A stretch of 64,000 nucleotides of DNA, from NCBI RefSeq assembly GCF_028453695.1, contig NC_135778.1, positions 11,716,244 to 11,780,243 of the forward strand. The letters run 5' to 3'. The notes under the pieces were generated by a model. It searched no databases. It worked only from the letters and a program-made list of their open reading frames with translations, and was not told the DNA's origin. Both the position numbers and the translations under genes were made by a program. Source of the stretch: Augochlora pura. Taxonomy: Eukaryota; Arthropoda; Insecta; Hymenoptera; Halictidae. This document shows positions 55,090 through 64,000 of this stretch, piece after piece; the stretch's first letter is position 1, and every line of letters starts with the position of its first letter.

Positions 55090-56890
55090 CCCTTTACCAC
55101 CACTCACACTACAACCAGGCCCTCTCTAACACCAGGAAGCAAGAAAATATAAAATCAAGCACACCAAGCAACAAGCGTTAGTTAATTTTTAAACCTCAGA
55201 AGCAAGCTGTTATCGTTACGAACCATATCGTAACAATCATCGAAATAATCGACTCGCTTTGAAGAATTATACGTAGCGTCTCTGACTCGTTTTCATGTCG
55301 TTAGGATCGTTAACGAGTCGCTCGTGCGACACGTGTCTCCGCAGATTCTCCGTCGATTCGGGGATAATTACGATACCGGTAAATACAAACATCTGATCAA
55401 ACAGACACCTGCGAGTACCTGTACAGGTGGTAAATCTGGTAGTACGTGCCTTGTGCTACAAATCTACTAACGTGGCAAGCATATTCGTCGCGCCGCGCCT
55501 CCGTTTCTATAGCTGCTCGAAAACGAGATACATCTTTCAAGGTTGCATAGCAATCGACGAAGCGACGCGATTATCAAGTACATATGCGAGTACCAATTCC
55601 CAGATATTCCCTCGGAAATTTAACCATTAATACGTCGCGATCTCAAAAATTAATCGAACTTAATAACTACTTGTACAGGAAGAATTTAATTAACTTGTTC
55701 GAATTTGCATATGGCTACGGCCGGCTGTCTCAGAATCGCCTGATTTAGCTTATTCATAAATATTAATGCATCAATATCGGCTTTCGCGGCTAATGAAATA
55801 TTTAATTTCGTAGAGCCACTGTAATCGATAAATTAAAAAGTAGTATAAAAACTGTCGATGGAAGTCTGAAAAATTGATGCTGCGAGACTGCGCGCGCATA
55901 TTGAGCAAGAAAATGATAAGCTTAAATAACAAAAATAAATAGTAAGCATAAATAATAAGCATAAATAATAAGCATAAATAATAAGAACAAATAATAAGCA
56001 TAAATATCCCAGTAATTATACAAAATTTTTTCCTCTTTCGATTCTTTAACTGTAAAACTTGAAAGAAAATTGTAAAAGATTTTTCTGTTCATTTAAAAAC
56101 GAAATATAACGGCTTCTGTAACTTTCTCATATGTTGCACACAGTTAATTGGTAATTATCATTTGCACCGGTCTACACCGTAACGCGCCGAAACTCCCATA
56201 AAGCTGTCCAGAGTAAGCCGAGGGTAATTCAAAAGTAAAGTTCCATATTTTCATTACAGCCGGGCCGGCGTGTTTCCGTTAGGTTTCGAAATTTCTTATT
56301 TCCGCAAGGCGGGTCCGCGCGAGAGAACTGGTTCCCGAAGGCGAGAATTTCAATAAACACCGTGGAACCGCTGTCCGATCACAGGTTGTGGCTCGCGCGA
56401 AGAAAAAACCGAGCTCGGTTAAACACCTTCGAGGGGATTCGCGTGCTTTTCTGGCCGGTCTTCCTTTCTTCTTTTCGACCGGCGCATGAGCATGGTTACG
56501 ACAGGCAATTTGCATTAAGTTAATTGAACCCGCGGCCGGCTTCTCTTTTTACAAGACAATGCACTTACAGCGGTTTCTTGCGGCGCCGGTGGCCGTGAGC
56601 TGGTTGCACACAGTAAATGCCGGCGTTGTCCTCCCGTGCAGAGACGTTAAGAGGGTTTTCCCCCGGAAAAGAGAAACGCGCTCCGCAGATTATGAACTTG
56701 CCAGTACAAACGTCGCCACACCTACAACGCGTCAGCAATTAGACCGGGACTGGTCTTTATGTTATTCTTTGCTTCGGCGGCGTACTTATCTAAATTGAGC
56801 CTCGCACCCGCGAATTCCAATGAAACGTAAACTATAAATGGGACCTGGATTATCCGAACCTCGAGATTCCTTATCTCGCACTCGGAGCAA
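55090..56890. other. Non-coding stretch around the minisatellite
   Basis: No gene recognised. 56160-56800 is GC-rich with overlapping short frames. Confidence 0.4.
55938..56007. repeat. 12-bp minisatellite (AATAATAAGCAT)
   Basis: About five tandem units with small variants. The minus-strand frame through it reads LLFMLIIYAYY-like repeats and is not a gene. Confidence 0.88.
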
Positions 56891-56896
56891 TTTTAA

Positions 56897-57138
56897 CACT
56901 TTGCACTCGAGTTACCACTCTGAGGTACCACTAAAATTGTTCTATCACGTCTCAAGATCATTTTTGTACAAGCAAAATTTATTTGGAAAGTTATTAAATA
57001 AAATTATTAAGTGAAATTATTGATATGAATCACAAGAGTCAATTTCGTATACATAAAGGTGTACTTTGTTATTGGAAATCGTATGAGTCAGAAAATTTAT
57101 TTCAGATTTACGGTTAAAATGGCTTCGAGTGTAAAGGG
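56897..57138. mobile_element. 242-bp TTAA-flanked (piggyBac-type) MITE, copy 3
   Basis: TTAA at 56893-56896 and 57139-57142. Ends CACTTTGCACTCGAG and CTTCGAGTGTAAAGGG are inverted with one change each. The body shares GAGTCAATTTCGTATAC with copies 1 and 2. Same orientation as copy 2 (21494). A palindrome around position 25 is partly eroded. Confidence 0.88.
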
Positions 57139-57421
57139 TTAACACTAGGTTCACGGAGATTTCTTATATACCTATCCCTACGGGACGCGTCAATTTAACG
57201 CTTGTTGAGAAAAATACACATTTTGTAGAATAGGTTATTTATTTTTGAAGGAATATTGTTATACAGGTGTATGGATACAAAATATTTATATGAAAATGAT
57301 ACGGTATTTTGTAAGTCTTTGATGAAGAGTAAAACATTATCTGTATCATGAAAAATAGTAGCAATTTCGGATAAGCTGAATCTTATATAATTTTCTGTTT
57401 TCGAAAGTTACCCCCGATTTC

Positions 57422-57699
57422 TGTTTATTTTAAAAGTGGCCTAAGTTCATTTTCCATGAGCTGGCTATTTTAATACCTACGCTTCTACCTTATATAATTT
57501 TATTTCAAATCGAAACAACTTTAATCTGTAGATAGGGTGAGATAGTGCAGATTCTATTGTTTATGTGTCTTTTATGAAATACAGGAACAAATGACATCTT
57601 ATAAATATATTTATGTAATGAGTGATATTCGCTACAATACTCCTGTGGAGGAATGGCGTGGTAAAATATATTTAGAACGTTGGAAATGTTCCTCGACAC
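57422..57699 (-). mobile_element. Possible relic of the E1/E2 transposon family
   Basis: TGTTTATTTTAAAAGTGGCC then TAAGTTCATTTT at 57422-57453 resembles the left end of copy E2. In E1 the ORF runs on the minus strand towards such an end, and here a minus-strand frame (57505-57699) includes FYHAIPPQEY, comparable to the LLPYIPPVFQ segment of E1. No right end was found. Tentative. Confidence 0.35.
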
Positions 57700-57945
57700 T
57701 CTTTATTATATCAGGCGCGGATCAGTGACGGTGGAGGTCTCGATGTGTCGAACTCGAAAACGGCAGAAGTAATAAGTAATAAGTGAGAGAACAATGACTG
57801 TACATTGCTTATATATAGGTCGTTAAACCGATTATAATTTTGGCACTCCAATAATTTTGACATTACCTTAACATGTTGAATTCCTAAGACAATTTCGCTA
57901 CTTAGTATTGTTATCATTATTACTAATATTATTGTTACGATCATT
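57700..57945 (-). other. Possible LTR-like segment
   Basis: On the minus strand a TATATATAAG box (about 57810), a CAGTCATT initiator-like word and AATAAA about 100 bp downstream succeed each other in LTR-like order. There are no matched TG/CA boundaries, PBS or target duplication, so this is weak. Confidence 0.25.
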
Positions 57946-57949
57946 ATTT

Positions 57950-60675
57950 ATCACTATTATTGTTAAGGTTGCATATTCCAACATTATTTAATTATCTTTA
58001 TACTAGCCATCCTAATCTCATCCTCGACCTTTGTCCTTGCCACAACGTATTTGAAGCTTTGCCTGCCCAAGTCATCTTTAACCCTTTCACTATGGCAGTG
58101 TCGTCCGCCGAAGTACTGTCACTGAACGAAAACTTGCGCCTGAAATATGCACATTGCGTGTGATTTCTGTATAAACGTTTTTGTTAGTTTTAAATAACAA
58201 CTATGCTAAATAAAACAATCATTGCTCTAATGTAACAAGTATATTTACATTTTTAATATGAAAGGACCTACAAAATTATTAAAATACAAAATTACTAAAA
58301 CGGAAAATGCTGTTATCGATTATGGATGGCACTTGTATACACATCAATAAAACTCTGATTTTACCATACTAGCAGTTACAATTATTAAACTACCACCACT
58401 TAATTTTAGAACGAATATACATATACGTACGTCACATTCTCCCTTGAATCAAAAATTTTCTTCAAAACGCGCACGTAACAGAATCACTAACGCGTCACCC
58501 ACGCTTGCAGAAAATATGAAAAAATAAGAAGAACTTAAACCAAAATAACTGCTGCGATATTCTGCATTCGGGACAAGAACCCATCACATTTTTGGGAAAC
58601 TCTCCCGCCGTGTTGTGGCAACATAACGCGGACTTTTATTTCTCGTTCCGTCTCTAGCTCGGAACAATTCCTTTCTTACCAGGAAAAATGCTCACCCCTT
58701 ATGCAGCGCGCAAGGGTAGAATTGCAGCGGGCCACACCCGTAGAGAAGCACCAAAATCCCAACGGAAGCCCCGACCCTTGTCCTGGTAGGGAAAAACACT
58801 CGAAAAATAACGTACCCGGCCGAACACCCTATTCCGCATTGAAATGCGCGCACCGTATTGCAGAAACCGTAAGTGCCGTCGACTACCCTTTAGTTATCAT
58901 TATCGTTCATCGGGCGGCTCTCTAATCTCGGGCACATCCAGAACGAAAGAGAAAGGGAGAGGGCCGGCGATCATCGACGGACACCGTTAATTCATTTCAC
59001 GAAGCAATTTAGATAATCCCTCGGAGGTTATGTTTGGCTTAATCAAGGGGCGGGATCTCTTGTCCATGAAATAGCGAAGGGGCTGCATATGCTCGTGGCC
59101 CGGGCTGTGCATGGAAACACGCGCCCCCATTCCGAGTCGATGCGTTTCCAACTTTTCAAGCTCGATGGGGCGCCAATACGACCGACGACCGCCACGGACG
59201 GCCGTTCTCGCCGAGCCCCTCTCGAGCCGTCTCGTCTTATCTCGACGTCCCGCATCCTTGGGAAATCAGACACACCCCTCTCACTCTCTCTCACTCTCTC
59301 TCTCTCTCTCTCTTCTCTATTTCGCACGACCACCCCACCCCCCTCTTTCTCCATTTACATAAACACAATTAGTTCTTCTCATTGAATTATTCAAAACGTC
59401 TGCAGCTATCGGCGAGACCCCGCGTGTCCGATGGGGTGCAACCCCTTTCGCGGCTCCTGTTTCGCACACGTCGACTTTCGCTGCGAATTGAAAAATAACA
59501 TTTGGGGAGGCTGGATGATTGTTTTAGCACGGGAATGCATCGAAGCAAAATGTCTTACTGGTGCACGACGGGGAGTGGTCTTTCGCGGTCGGAGCTCTTA
59601 ATATTTTAACTATAGTAAATAATGTTTGAATAACAGAACTTTTACTTAGATTGGAAATTTAATCCTTACTGATTTTCATCAGTTTCTTTTTCCTGATCGA
59701 TTATAAATATTTTTTAATTCGTTATTTCAACGTAATGTTTAAAATAATTCAAGCTTTGATTGGATTTCTGAAACAACTTCTAAACTAGTATGGTTTTAAC
59801 TGTGTATGTAGAAGCTCTGACCATTGTCAGGGAGAACATATCAAATTTTCATCATTTCTGTCGATGATCCTTTTTTGTAATAACTTTGGAAGTGTACGTT
59901 TTGGTTCTCAAACGGATGCGAGAAATTATTTAGGACAGCAAACAATTCAGAAATAAATTGGAGATTTCTGGAGCCGGGTATTTGCTTGCTGCAAATAACA
60001 ATACAAGGTAATAGACAAGGATTCGCTTCCGATAGCAGGCTTCGCGTGTATCAAAACTGCGAGATCGTTGCGCAAATATTTGCGCGGAGGTACATATTAT
60101 CGAAGATGAGCATCATAGGAAGCTTATAGTTGCACAATATAAATTCTACTTATCGTAAAGAAAAAAAAAACGTTTACGTTTTCCACGGTAGAACAAATAA
60201 TCGGTCGGTCGCTCTAAAAAGCGTGTCAATAAATTACAGCGACAGAGATCGCATTGTCGAGGGAACACAATATGGTTTCATTGAGTTTTAATTACGAGTT
60301 TCCATGTAAATAATAAACGTCCCTTCTGTCGGGAATCCGAAATGAAGTACTCGACGTCATAAAACATTATCTACGGAAATGAAGGAACAATTTTGCTCCA
60401 TTTCCAGGTCGTGATGAGAATTGCTTATTAAAGTGAATACCGATATAAGTTTATGCAAAAAGTGCGCTTTATAAGCTTCGTTTTATATCGGACACTTCAC
60501 TTGTCAGCCTATGAAGTGGCTTCTCCATAAAACGAACGATTATTCCGTAGTCGTGAAATGAACGCTCGATACTGCTCTCTCGCTTGCTATTTATAGGCAA
60601 CAAAGTTTCTATCGGTATCGGTAATGTTACTTTTTAACAGTAAATCATAAACAACGGCATGATAAGTATAAAAGA
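57950..60675. other. Non-coding stretch with a CT microsatellite
   Basis: No gene recognised. A CT-rich run is at 59279-59314. A TTAACCCTTTCAC word at 58078 resembles TTAA-type ends but has no partner. Confidence 0.4.
59279..59314. repeat. CT-rich microsatellite
   Basis: TC repeats with two CAC interruptions. Confidence 0.9.
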
Positions 60676-60680
60676 AGCTC

Positions 60681-61265
60681 GAGATTTAAGTATGCATGAG
60701 ACGAGTGCAGAGCTTGGGATCCGGATTTTGTAAACTTGCCAATCGACGACGAAAGATTTCATGAACTAATCGTATTGGAAAATAATGGTACACTTTGAAA
60801 ACTGCGCGTTTATAATGTTAACGAATTGACGAAAGTTAAATTAATTAAAGGGTTAGAAGAATTTCATAGTATCAACATCTTATTTCTATGCTTCCCTGCA
60901 AACGACGCAGAGAATTTTTCTTTCCTTCAAAAACAGGTTGTGTAATAAGAAATAAACCACTGAAGTGCACGTAAGACAATCGCAGTAGAAGGTTCAGATT
61001 TTATAAATGTAAAAAGAACAAATCTTACGGTAAAGTATGATAGGTGTAAGCTAAGCGCGAGATTTATGTTACACGAGACAGACGCGGGTTGGATGTTCGG
61101 ATTTTCCAAACGAGATACTCGACGACAAAAGATTTTAAGAGCAAATCGTGCAGATAAAAGTCTAATAAAAGAAATAGTAGAGAATTTAAGTATACATGAA
61201 ATGAGAGTAGCGGGAGGCACGGATTTTACAAACGCGGCACTCGACGACGGAATCAACCGAGAGGA
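60681..61265 (+). repeat. Three degenerate direct repeats of about 90 bp
   Basis: Units at 60681-60772, 61059-61152 and 61180-61265 share, in order, GAGATTTAAGTATGCATGAG (with variants), CGGATTTT, ACAAAC/CAAAC and TCGACGACG. The second and third are nearly adjacent; the first is about 380 bp upstream. A plus-strand frame (61066-61278) spans the last two. Confidence 0.75.
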
Positions 61266-61639
61266 TGAAAGTCAATAGAAACTCGCCGGAGCTATTGTAC
61301 TCCTCCAGGTAAAGCGGTACTATCCAAAAATTGTCGATTCCCATGCCTTATCGTGGGACCAGTGAAATGTGTTTCTCTTGTGTCTGGAAAAAAAAAGTGG
61401 ACGAAAATCAAGAAAACCGTGTATGTTGCATTGAATTCATGACCAACTGGAAATCCAATACAATGTCCCAGAATTTACGACCCTGCTTTTCGTTACCGTG
61501 AAAACTTCAGATTTGCTGTACCACTGTTGCGGGCTACCTTTTTTTTTTTTTTACAACACCAAAGCGAACCGAAATGTTTCGAGCGTATTTACGTGACTAT
61601 GCTCGCCGCAATATCCCGCGATAATTTGATATTTGGAAT

Positions 61640-61817
61640 ATTGCATTTACTATCCAGAATATAATGTATTCAGTGGAAATTTCATACCAATAACTTGGCT
61701 ATCGCAAATTGGCCTTTACAACAGCTTCCGATGAAACCTCTGATACTTCAACTTCCATTCTCTTATTGTGCTTCAGGTATATTAGATTGTAACGCAAATT
61801 GGTTCGTTCCTGTGCTT
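61640..61817 (+). repeat. Dispersed repeat R, copy 2
   Basis: Counterpart of 46153-46329 in the same orientation; both also share TGAAATTTCATA and ATCCAG/TTCAG words upstream. The minus strand and flanks have no known coding motif. Confidence 0.7.
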
Positions 61818-61829
61818 TCGAATACTAAA

Positions 61830-62230
61830 ATCACAGGAAAAATACAGACAGCTGTGTACGTACTGTTGATAAAGAAAGAAATATTCGATGATAAAACGGT
61901 GAAACCGTTAGTAAAACTTTATTAATTGACTAGAATTTTTGGAAATGTTAGAGATACTAGTTTCTTCTATAATGACTAAAGACTTTTTTTAATTTGACTA
62001 TCACTTGGAATGACAAACAATTAAAAGATCACACGTTTTTCAACTTTTTATATATGTTAATAAATTAGGCAATTATTTAATAAAAATTACACATTTGTGT
62101 AATAAACATGTACATAAATTCTAGCAAGTACTTTATTTCTCAGCAGTATATAAAACTTGTCTTATCTTCAGTGATTATTATTTTTGATAAAATACTGGAC
62201 AATTTTTGAATATAATATCGTGACCGAATT
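61830..62230. other. AT-rich stretch
   Basis: Nothing recognised. It may be the 3' part of the Tc1 element whose relic follows. Confidence 0.35.
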
Positions 62231-62234
62231 AGCA

Positions 62235-62605
62235 ATTATATTTAAATCAGGAGAATATATATCAATATATTTATTATAGTTTTCTCGATTATATTTAAAT
62301 CAGGAGAATATGCTGGTCAATCGAGAAGCGAAATATTTTCTGATATGAAAAATAATATTTTACTATTACAGCTGTATGGGCTGCGCTGTTTTCTTGCAGA
62401 AATATGAAGTTGCTATCAGCAATGTACACCTTACACTTGCTAATTTGTTGTCATATTGGAGCATGATAAATGGTGACATTCATTCAGCTGCTGATATCGA
62501 GGATTTTTTCATTGACTCTTTTCCATTGTAACCACGATGTAAGCAGTGAAGGTAAACTTCATCCCTACTCCTGCGATCGTAAAGATTTACTTCTAATATG
62601 ATATG
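62235..62605 (-). pseudogene. Decayed Tc1-like transposase
   Basis: Minus-strand fragments in shifting frames, from the 5' side: RRSRDEVYLHCLHRGYNGK (62595-62530), matching the 'WRR.geayl..Cl....kgGG' block; SISAAE, from the 'WGCISAAG' block; then FLQENSAAHTA, corresponding to the FQQDNAPxHTA catalytic motif; then LD-stop-PAYSPDLNIIEK (62324-62280), the 'LDWPAQSPDLNPIEN' block with its acidic residue. Stops and frameshifts are numerous. The segment encoding SPDLNII is duplicated: a 24-bp exact repeat at 62235-62258 and 62288-62311. Dead element. Confidence 0.8.
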
Positions 62606-62917
62606 TGTGTGTATAATGTACACTACAGTAACAGTACTGATGTAGTATCATGCACATGCAACTAAAATATAAAACAGGTATATATCGGTGAGCACCGATC
62701 TTTCATTAGCTCCTCCTACAGGAACTCGTGGAAGTAAACGCTTAGTGCTGGTGGGGTAACCATAATCGGTTCACCTATTCTTCTTACATCATGATTCTAC
62801 TTGATACCAGCTCAAATGATTATATTCCCTTCCCCTAATTAACATTACACTGTTTATAATTTTTTTACTTACACATGATGATATGTATACTCAAAGGCGA
62901 AAAGAGATTATTATTAA

Positions 62918-63248
62918 CACGTTGAGTGCCACGTCAGTCATCGGTGACTGACACTGAACTCTCCGTTCAGGCCGCGTCAGTCATCGGTGACTGACAGTGT
63001 GAAATATGATATAAAACTAAAAAATTTCCATTGTTCTAAGTTGTTATCTAAAGTTTATTTAAAGTCTTCTTAATTTTTATTTAATACTGGACTCTATTAC
63101 TAATGTACTTCTTCAGAAAATTTTAATGGATTTAATGCATCGCGTAAATTCTAATTTGCAAGTAGTGCGCTTCGCATTACTGTACCACGATACCAGCGTG
63201 CGTGGCCTGACGGGGATTTCCTTATATAATCGCGTGGCACACAACGTG
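62918..63248. mobile_element. 331-bp piggyBac-type element with paired palindromes
   Basis: TTAA on both sides (62914-62917, 63249-63252). Ends CACGTTGAGTGCCACG and CGTGGCACACAACGTG match in 15 of 16 inverted positions and resemble the ends of the 16331 element. GTCAGTCATCGGTGACTGAC, a palindrome but for one G-T pair, occurs identically at 62933-62952 and 62976-62995, centres 43 bp apart. No transposase remains; the frame at 63126-63368 leaves the element through its right end and is not credited. Confidence 0.92.
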
Positions 63249-63254
63249 TTAAGA

Positions 63255-63852
63255 GGTCCAGATTATTATTACTCATTGCCGCTATACAATTACCACAAGG
63301 CAATGTTCAAATCTATATACAGATCTCCGCAATTATTGTTACGGAAGCTCGTTCAAACAAATGAGTAAATTCACGAGTGAACCGATCAGGAAGGTGCTAA
63401 CGCCTCCGCCCATTGTATCGCAACGCGCGGACGGCGCGCGAGCAGGCGGTCATTCGAAAAATGACTCGGTGCGTTTCTTTGAGGAGGGGGGAATTATCGA
63501 TGATCCCGGGTAAGCCGACGTTTTAGGAACGTTTCAGCGTCGCGGACAATAACGTTCCGGCAGGTGGATCCATTCACGAGACACGTCCACGCCCTCGAGA
63601 GATTACCCCGGGTTCACGTGGAAGCCGACGCTGCGTCATGGGGTAGAGCACCCTCTGCGGCTGTCTACGACCACCGTGGCGGAGGCCATGGTCCAGGGAA
63701 GCGACGGGTTCACACCCCGGGAGCCCCCTCGCTTCGTCGAAACATGTTTCTCCTGGCGGCCGCGTGAAATTTAATCGTCCCGACGCGGGACTCGCCTTCG
63801 CATCCTCGAGGGTTAGACGATGTTGCGCCACTCGTCCGACTCCCTTCCAACC

Positions 63853-63887
<35 letters not shown>

Positions 63888-64000
63888 GTTCCCCCCCCCC
63901 CCGTTTGCTACGGTGTTACGAGCATGTATCGTGACCGTGAATAATGTTGACGAATGATGATGATGCGCGCGCTGCGCCAGCACCGCGAGCCCCGAGGAGC
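63255..64000. other. GC-rich end of window with poly-C
   Basis: No gene recognised. Antiparallel frames at 63564-63767 and 63574-63831 lack known motifs. Poly-C at 63854-63885 and 63891-63902 may hide assembly errors in length. Confidence 0.5.
63854..63902. repeat. Poly-C tract
   Basis: About 32 C, a TCGTT interruption, then 12 C. Confidence 0.9.

Noticed and set aside
58078..58125. TTAACCCTTTCAC end followed by a CAGTG/CACTG hairpin
   Set aside because: It resembles a TTAA-type end, but the hairpin is not centred at position 25 and no partner end exists; too weak to list as an element.
63564..63831. Possible terminal exon at the GC-rich right edge
   Set aside because: Frames on both strands are equally open, splice sites are unsupported and no motif is visible.

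Overview
The window looks like nuclear DNA from an arthropod, most likely a hymenopteran insect (bee- or ant-like). The evidence is the mix of decayed Tc1/mariner, piggyBac, jockey-like and Ty3/Gypsy remnants, long CpG-tolerant GC-rich stretches alternating with AT-rich ones, many CT/GA/GT microsatellites, and a 100-N scaffold gap. I cannot name a species. I found no exon of a host gene I would defend. The long open frames in the GC-rich parts overlap on both strands, run through simple repeats and match no family I recognise. The window is best read as intergenic or deep intronic sequence shaped by transposons.

Layout. 1-1.95 kb is GC-rich with pentanucleotide repeats. 1.96-3.1 kb holds a Tc1/mariner-type MITE with about 120-bp inverted ends, next to a dead Tc3-like transposase copy. 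3.3-6.2 kb is GC-rich non-coding DNA. 6.2-7 kb has a lone TTAA-type transposon end, a non-LTR reverse-transcriptase fragment and a MITE scrap. 8.1 kb has a 75-bp micro-MITE. 11.8-12.4 kb is a 319-bp tandem duplication. 15.2-16.7 kb has a 242-bp TTAA MITE, a 109-bp Tc1-type relic and a 319-bp piggyBac-type element. 21.5 kb has a second 242-bp MITE. 22-36 kb is mostly unremarkable. 36.9-38 kb and 45.2-46.1 kb carry two diverged copies of a TIR-bounded DNA transposon encoding a short protein I cannot assign. 40.2-41.3 kb is a broken Ty3/Gypsy gag invaded by a 169-bp tandem repeat that holds the assembly gap. 43.2-43.8 kb is a deleted piggyBac element keeping the transposase C-terminal cysteine domain. 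46.3-48 kb has another TTAA end, a second dead Tc3-like copy and a 241-bp TTAA MITE. 49.1-49.7 kb is a fold-back MITE. 51.0-51.4 kb is a tRNA-headed, SINE-like unit with minisatellite tails. 52.6 kb is a near-perfect 52-bp palindrome. 54.9-56 kb has ATT-rich arrays. 56.9 kb has a fourth 242-bp-class MITE. 60.7-61.3 kb has three degenerate direct repeats. 62.2-62.6 kb is a dead Tc1 transposase. 62.9-63.25 kb is a third palindrome-bearing piggyBac-type element.

The most interesting signal is in the TTAA-flanked (piggyBac-type) elements. Three elements with different sequences (16331, 43248, 62918) each carry two palindromes at one end, centred at positions 25.5 and 68.5 from the TTAA, exactly 43 bp apart. 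The palindrome arms differ between elements but stay self-complementary within each. Other TTAA-type ends in the window show a single palindrome at about position 25. I infer these are binding sites for a dimeric cysteine-rich domain of the transposase, diversified by co-evolution. The second signal is the unassigned transposon pair at 36870 and 45176. It conserves protein, inverted ends and the order and orientation of four copies of an internal motif.
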